From Rhipidocladum racemiflorum (taxonomy: Eukaryota; Streptophyta; Magnoliopsida; Poales; Poaceae), in contig CM070581.1 in assembly GCA_036346355.1 (NCBI GenBank), positions 3,968,001 through 4,032,000 of the forward strand: a DNA stretch of 64,000 nt. Direction: 5' to 3'. The notes beneath the pieces are model-generated. The model did no database searches. It was not told the origin of the DNA and saw nothing but the letters and a program-made list of their open reading frames with translations. Below are positions 58,212 through 64,000 of this stretch, piece after piece. The translations under genes were made by a program, and so were the position numbers. Every line of letters starts with the position of its first letter. The first letter of the stretch is position 1.

Positions 58212-59587
58212 TCAATTCAAGCACCACTTGCTGATCCCGTGCGCGTCGAACTGCACCGTGTCCTTGTTGTCGCCATAGATGCACTGTCCCTGGATGTCCT
58301 GGTACTGCAGCTGGTAGCCATCGAACACGTAGTCGGACCACTTGAGCTCGTCCAGCGCCGCGCCGTAGTGGTCAGCGGCGGCGGCCGTGCAGGCGCTGCT
58401 CGGCTCCAGCTCCAGCCACGGCAGGTGGTTGGTGGCCGTGGTACTGCTGTGCGTCGACTCGAACCCACCGCTGCTGTTGCTGTGGTTGTTGCAATGCTCG
58501 TCGGTGGTGGTGGCCGCGGGGCTTAGGCCAGCCATCGAGCTCAGCGTGTTGGAGCTCGACACCGACGGGATAACCGCCGGGTGTACAGCACTGGAGGGGC
58601 CGCAGTGCAGCGCGTCCGTGTCCAAGTAGCCAGTGAAGTCCGCTGTTTGGTTGTACCCGGACAGCGACAGGGATCCATCGCTGCACGCGCTCGCTCCGCC
58701 GTCCGCGCTGCTCCGGCTGTACATGTAGCCCTCTGCCGTCACCACCGGCGGCATGTGCGACATCTGCTGGTCCACGGATGACAGGATGAGCTCGGCGTCG
58801 CTGAACACCGCGGTGCGGCTGGCGGCTGTGGCGGCCCGGCGGTTGCTGGCCTCGGCGAGCGGCTTGTGGGTGGCCGGGTCGATGCCGCGCTGGCGGAGCT
58901 TCTTCTTGATGTACGAGTTCCAGAAGTTCTTGACCTCGTTGTCCGTCCGCCCCGGCAGCTGCGCCGCAATCTGAGACCACCTACCCATGCAGGATAAAAC
59001 AATTAACTAATTAACTTCCCATTTGGACAGGTAAGTAATCTGCTTATGTAGTGTGTGTGGATGTTTAGTTTGGTATTTACTTGTTGCCTAGCATGGAATG
59101 GAGATGGATGATTAGGTCTTCCACCTCCTGAGAGAATGCGCCCCTCTTGAGGTCCGGCCTGAGGTAGTTTAGCCACCTCAGCCTGCAGCTCTTTCCACAC
59201 CTCACAAGGCCTAATATATGCAACAACGCAACTAATAATTCCATTAAACTAGCACTTCAAAAGGTTAAAAATTAAATTCCACAGAATATAACATATAAAT
59301 TAAACCATTTCTTAAGCACACTGCTAGACTGCTAGGGTAGTACCGCCGCCGATATATCAAATCTTAACTGACCACTGCGTCTGCGTACACACATACATTG
59401 TTGGAGGAGTGCTATGTGGCTAGTGATGTAGTCAGCATGCATATGGTACAGTACCTGCTAGCTTGGGGACAGAACTCCAGCAGCCGTGGCCATACTTGGC
59501 AATGTGGTTCATCAGCTTCTCATCCTCCTCAGGCGACCACAGGCCTCTCCTCAGCTTCTTCTTGGTGCCGCACGGCCGCTTCGCCAT
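58212..59587 (-). CDS. R2R3-MYB transcription factor, S13-type (MYB61/MYB86-like)
   Basis: Minus-strand exons are 59587-59455 (133 nt), 59210-59081 (130 nt) and 58980-58212 (769 nt), with GT/AG introns. This is the classical R2R3-MYB structure; they sum to 343 residues and a TGA. The start MAKRPCGTKKKLRRGLWSPE leads into R2 (about 14-64, tryptophans in GLWSPEED, GCWSSVP and RLRWLNYL) and R3 (about 67-115: RGAFSQEVEDL, NKWSQIAAQLPGRTDNEVKN). KKKLRQRGIDPATHKPL and the C-terminal ELKWSDYVF point to subgroup 13, whose members act in secondary wall, stomatal and carbon-allocation control. It acts in the nucleus on AC-rich promoter elements (family knowledge). R3 has Val where Glu is usual in SQExE. 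The third exon is Ser/Thr/Ala-rich. The gene appears intact. Confidence 0.88.
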
Positions 59588-60130
59588 GTCTCCCGGATCT
59601 ATATAACACGTCGCAGATCGAGGAGCTGGCTAGCTAGCTAGATAGGTGCCTAGCTAGCCCAATGGCGGTGAAGCCGTTGCAAGCGGAGACGACGATGGAC
59701 TATGACGGCAACGAGGCCGGACAGACAGAGAGATGGAGAGGAGAAGCTAGGTGAGGTATAAAAGGGAGCTAATTGCGTGGGAGGCGGGAGGTCGATCGCT
59801 CTCAGGTAGGTGCCATGCAATGCAGTGTAGAGAGCTAGTGTGAGTGAGTACCCTGATCGATCTCCTCCTCTTTTCAGCTCTCCTTCCTCCTCACTTCTTC
59901 CACCTCTGCTCCGACTCCGAGCAGTAAAGTTGGTCGTGAATAATCATGGTAAGGCAATGCTGCTACTATAGCCTAGCCTACTACGCACTACGGCTAATCT
60001 TCACTTCGCCCATGTCACCGTGTGTGCTCATGAGGTCTCGTTAACTGTCCACCCAGCTGTGTTGGTAGGGTTGGTGCACTCTTCTCTGCACCCCGCTTCT
60101 GCTAGCTGCCCTTTTTCTCCTGCTTAATTA
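59588..60130. promoter_or_regulatory. Upstream region of the MYB gene
   Basis: Unique-looking sequence with many GCTAGCTAG words and a CTCCTCCTC tract, presumably 5' UTR and promoter. TATAAAAG at 59758 points the wrong way for MYB. No clear TATA box was found on the minus strand. Confidence 0.4.
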
Positions 60131-61100
60131 TTTTCACCTTGACACTATGCATCTGCCACTGCAAATGCTGCATGCATGCATGCCCCTGTTGGACTTTGGA
60201 CATTCGTCAACATCACTTCTTGATCAGTTATTTGGGTTGGAACGCAAGCAATCGATCAACAACACGCATGGAAACATGGTCGATCACCTCATCTCCACGA
60301 TGGATGAATAAACAATTATCACTAGCTGGCAGCCAAATGCAATGCCACAGCATAGTCTTATCATGGTCACGCATGGGAGGGCCGAAAAGGCCATATGCCC
60401 GTATGAGAATTTTGATACGCTACAGCGCACAGCACTGCATGTGTGGAAGAGACGTCGACGCTGCAACGATAACCGCATTTTTTTTCTCTACTTTTCTAGC
60501 TATATATACAACAATATAATCAATCTACATTAGTGATTTTGATGCGTACGGCTATGTGTGATCGATCCCACCCGTGCCACATCAAGGCAGGTTTCTGATT
60601 ATGGAACAGGTCATGGAATAGATCATTTTTTCCGTCAGAAACTGGTCACTACCAAGTACGAACTGGTGAATCAACTCATGACAGAGAGAGTGGTATAACA
60701 CATGCGCTTTCTATCTAGTCTAGACTATTATGCCTGGACTTGGAGTTGATAGGATTTAAGTCAAGTTGAGATAGAACTAGATTTTTCATTGCAAGTTTGA
60801 AACCCCAACAATTCGAGCGGTCAATTAAAGTTACGTCTCAGATACCGTAAAAAATTTTTTAAAAAAATGTCACTTGAAAAAATTAAGTTAATTATTTTGC
60901 GTCTCATGCATGTCCAAAATCGTAATTAAACGCGCATTACGGAATGTTGGGGATTCCTTTGATCAAAGCGGAGCTGGCGGGCGGCGGCATGAAGACATAA
61001 TGCATGTTAGGTGTAGCAATTATGCGTACATTATTGGGATTGCAAAAGCTCAGCTTGTAACTGCTAATAATGGAGAAGGTTTTTTCACCCCGTAAATATA
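60131..61100. other. Intergenic DNA, nothing recognised
   Basis: No coding motif, inverted repeat or LTR end could be supported here. Confidence 0.4.
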
Positions 61101-61345
61101 TGTAGGGCGTTACTATGATCCGGACGTCTGATCCAGCATATTTTTTCGAACACTCGTGTAACATTTTTTCCAACGTTTACACAATTTGTTTTTCTAATGT
61201 CTATAACATTTTTTTTCACATGAACATATCTATTTATCGAAGAAAAATGTTTCACATGTAAGAATAAAATATTTCACGCGTAAAAAATAATGCTGCAACG
61301 TGTCAAAAAAATCAAACGTCCCGTTACGAGTCATTCCGATATATG
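61101..61345. repeat. Possible small MITE
   Basis: The words TGATCCGGACGTCTGATCC near 61117 and AACGTCCCGTTACGAGTCAT near 61314 are loosely inverted; between them ACATTTTTT/AAAAATGTT words recur. No duplication was confirmed. Confidence 0.3.
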
Positions 61346-63476
61346 TATGGATGCTAACATCACGGCATGCTTCTTTTCTACTTTACATCCCGCCACATAT
61401 GACATGTCCTAGCCTGCACATGCACGTAGCAACGGAGAGAAGATTCGGCATAGGTGATACCACTTCGTCACATGTGTAAATTGTAATTAATGGAGGCAAC
61501 CTTACATTTCGCATGCCTTGTACAAGCTAAATATTATTATTACGTACCTCAGCATGCACACTAACTGGTATTTTTTTAAGTAAAAAAAAAAAGGCGAAGA
61601 GATGCGAAATGTTGATATTATATTTAATTTATAGTCATTAGAGAAAGGAACGTAGCACCGACTCTTGTGGGGTACTTAATCAATCAGCAGAATCAATATA
61701 AGCCCATCAGTGTTGATAAGGGTGAAGGGACAAGCGAGGGGAAAACTGGCAAAAATAATTCATGCTATCTAGTTATCTTAATTTACAAAACACAATTTAC
61801 GCGCATATACAGTGCCATAAGCAGCTTCATTCATTGGGACGTATAAACAATAAAGCTTGCACAAAAAGAAAACCGCTGGCGAAGTCCATGGAGAGGATGT
61901 AATTAAGTAGATATTAGATCGAGAAACACTCTGTTTTTTTAGAACCAATTTCGAATCAAACGCCACGAAAGTAACTCTCCACCATGTAAACCGCATTGCA
62001 GATCTTAATCGAGACCTAGATCGAACTTCCTCCGGCTATATATATACGTTATCATCTGGTATATGTATTCTAGTTCGTATCTGATATATAAATCTCCATG
62101 CGTGCATGTACGTACACGACGGCGAGAAATCGGCAGGATTACGATCGATCCATCCAACGACCCAATCTTCCACTCGATCGCCCACCAAACACGGGCGCAC
62201 GGCTAATATTCCTGAGCAACACAACGCGAGACTCGCGAGTGCCCGACATGCACAGCCTGTCTCCGCTTCGCGCAGCGCTCACTGCAGTATACCACACCAC
62301 GCTTACGCAGCTGCAGGGACCAGTTCAATGTTCGACTATACTGCAGCCACAGTTTCATCATCACGTACTGAACGTACGTTACGTACGTACTCACGCCGCT
62401 GCCACTAGCGCAGAAAACTTTCTAACAGAAAGTTCGTCAGTGTAAAAATGGATCAGTTTTGTAATAAAGTCGTGTGTGATATATTGGTTTATATCCCAGA
62501 CAGACAGACAGTTACAATATATATAAAACCATCTGCATGCGTTGCACTGAACCATCTTACGATGTAGTAACTCATTACAGACGATTTTTACAGGTACTCT
62601 TTGTGTAGTAGCGTGCAGCGTACTGCCGTACCGGATCGGAGTCTACTGGCGCGCGGGGACGTGCGGTACGACTACAGCGCCGAGAGCTAGCGATACGGTC
62701 GCATCCAGCTATAGGGTCATGCATGGGCGCGCGCACCCATCGATCCATCCATCGGCGCGAGCGCGCGCGTCCCCACGGCGGACACGCACGTCCCACCAGC
62801 ATTGCCGAATGCCGATGCCGCGCGCGCGCGGTGGAATTAACCCCACGGCCGACGCGCATGCACACGTATTCCCCCGGCCGAAAAAAAGCGGCGCCAACAG
62901 GGTCGCCGTCGCGGCGCGGCGCGTCGCTCTCGGCTGCTTCGTCGCGACGCAGTGCGCGCGCCGAGCTAGCTAGCTCGTGGCCCGTGGGCGCGGACATTTG
63001 TTGTCGCGCGGCGACTGGCTGTGCCGTGGATGCGGCTCGGGCCCGGCCGGCGTGTAGGGGTGGGAGTAAATGGCTGTGCGTGCCCCGCGCGGCACCGCGG
63101 GCCGGCCGGTGCGCGCTCGCCTAATCAGCTGGGCGGATGGGTGGGTGGGCGCAAACGCAGCTACAGCGCAACAGCTTGTGCACGCGCGTCGGCATCGCCA
63201 TCGCGTGTGCGCTGGCCTGCGTTGCAGGGACGAGGAGGTTCCGATCGATACGTCGCGCGCTGAGTTGGGTACTGTTGGTGTTTGACGTGTACGTACGTCG
63301 GTCTCGTCATACGTACGCACGCACGTACAAGGTACAACAAGCAGGCACGCGATGGAGCTAGCTTTCTATCTTGGGGAGAAGATCAGAAGAGCAGGCCGCT
63401 GCAACCATGCAACTATTCGTGTAATTAACCGATCGACATGGCCTATATATGTTAGTACTAGTGCACGACCGCTAAC
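61346..63476. other. Intergenic DNA, GC-rich at 62630-63250
   Basis: The GC-rich block contains many open frames on both strands without any recognisable motif, and no single frame is supported. It may be a promoter or first exon of an unseen gene, or simple compositional bias. Confidence 0.4.
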
Positions 63477-63930
63477 CAGGGTTCAAAAAATCGACGAAAA
63501 TCGCTCGATTTTCGCGATTTTCGGCCATATCGCCGCGGCCCGATATCAAAAACCGGTCGGTAAACCGATCCAATTCAAAAAATAATTCAAAAAAATTTGA
63601 AAATTCGAAAAAATTTACGTGTCAAAAACCGGTCGAAAATCGGTGGAAATCGGTCGATTTTCGCCAAAAATCGTCGAAAATCGCTACAAAAATCGATCGC
63701 ACAAAAAAGTTCACCAAGGTCGTCGATTTTCCACACGAAATCGTCGATTTTCCACGCAAACCGGTCGATTTTCCACGAAAACCGACGATTTTTGAAATTT
63801 TTTTGAAAAAATTTGGTTTTTGAATTCATCCGATTTTTAACGATTTTCGGCCGCTTTTCGACTCGATTTTTGCGATTATCGAAAATCACTGTTCATGCGA
63901 AAATCGGTCCAACCGATTTGGTGAACCCTG
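63477..63930. mobile_element. Small non-autonomous hAT-like element, copy 5
   Basis: Perfect 8-bp duplications CCGCTAAC lie at 63469-63476 and 63931-63938. The ends CAGGGTTCAAAAAATCG and CCGATTTGGTGAACCCTG are inverted repeats. The inside is made of CGATTTTC/GAAAATCG words with a strong palindromic character. It has no transposase. Confidence 0.85.
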
Positions 63931-64000
63931 CCGCTAACTCTGTTACTGTAGCGGATTCGGTAATTTAATTTTGTAGATCTAATTGTACAAAGATTAAAGA

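Noticed and set aside
62575..63320. Several frames in a GC-rich block
   Set aside because: No frame has a known motif or splice context; frames on both strands are equally long.
1..64000. CRISPR arrays, rRNA or tRNA genes
   Set aside because: None was seen; the repeated units found are transposon ends, minisatellites or inverted repeats.

Overview
This window is nuclear DNA from a grass (Poaceae); I cannot name the species. The evidence is the genes (a CYP709C-type P450, a SIAMESE-related cell-cycle inhibitor, an S13-type R2R3-MYB and a broken class III chitinase), GC-rich plant exons with GT/AG introns, and a dense load of LTR retrotransposons, hAT, CACTA and Tourist-like elements. I saw no rRNA, tRNA, CRISPR array or bacterial operon.

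Layout. 1-7543: a decayed Ty3/gypsy element of Tat type (minus strand, cut by the window start) inserted in an LTR of another gypsy family. 7544-18970: two diverged copies of one local sequence, carrying a 3.47-kb solo LTR (7785-11249, TSD CGTAA/CATAA) and a chromovirus deletion derivative (11623-16112, TSD GTTGC) that keeps an open integrase-chromodomain frame. 16643-24442: short DNA transposons, an array of inverted repeats and a solo LTR (19619-21215, TSD GAGGT). 25244-29056: a Ty1/copia element (TSD AAACT). 30313-36915: a CYP709C-like P450 on the minus strand, its third exon split by a copia element (31362-36098, TSD GTTAG). 37343-40912: Tourist-like MITEs and tandem repeats. 41360-41608: a small SMR-type gene. 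42031-45766: remains of a class III chitinase, broken by a CACTA element that has captured exons of NAD-glycerol-3-phosphate dehydrogenase and a kinesin-7, then cut by an LTR element (45767-49196) whose LTR carries about 19 copies of a short palindrome. 49197-55640: Del/Tekay-type LTR sequence. 55652-57816: a 2.2-kb non-autonomous hAT. 58212-59587: an intact R2R3-MYB gene (minus). 59588-63476: intergenic DNA. 63477-63930: another small hAT.

Only the MYB gene and the SMR gene look intact. The P450 would encode a full 514-residue enzyme but for the copia insertion. A recurrent theme is a family of hAT-like elements built from AAAATCG/CGATTTT words; five copies here each have a recognisable 8-bp target-site duplication. 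No operon-like cooperation exists: the host genes are unrelated neighbours separated by transposons.
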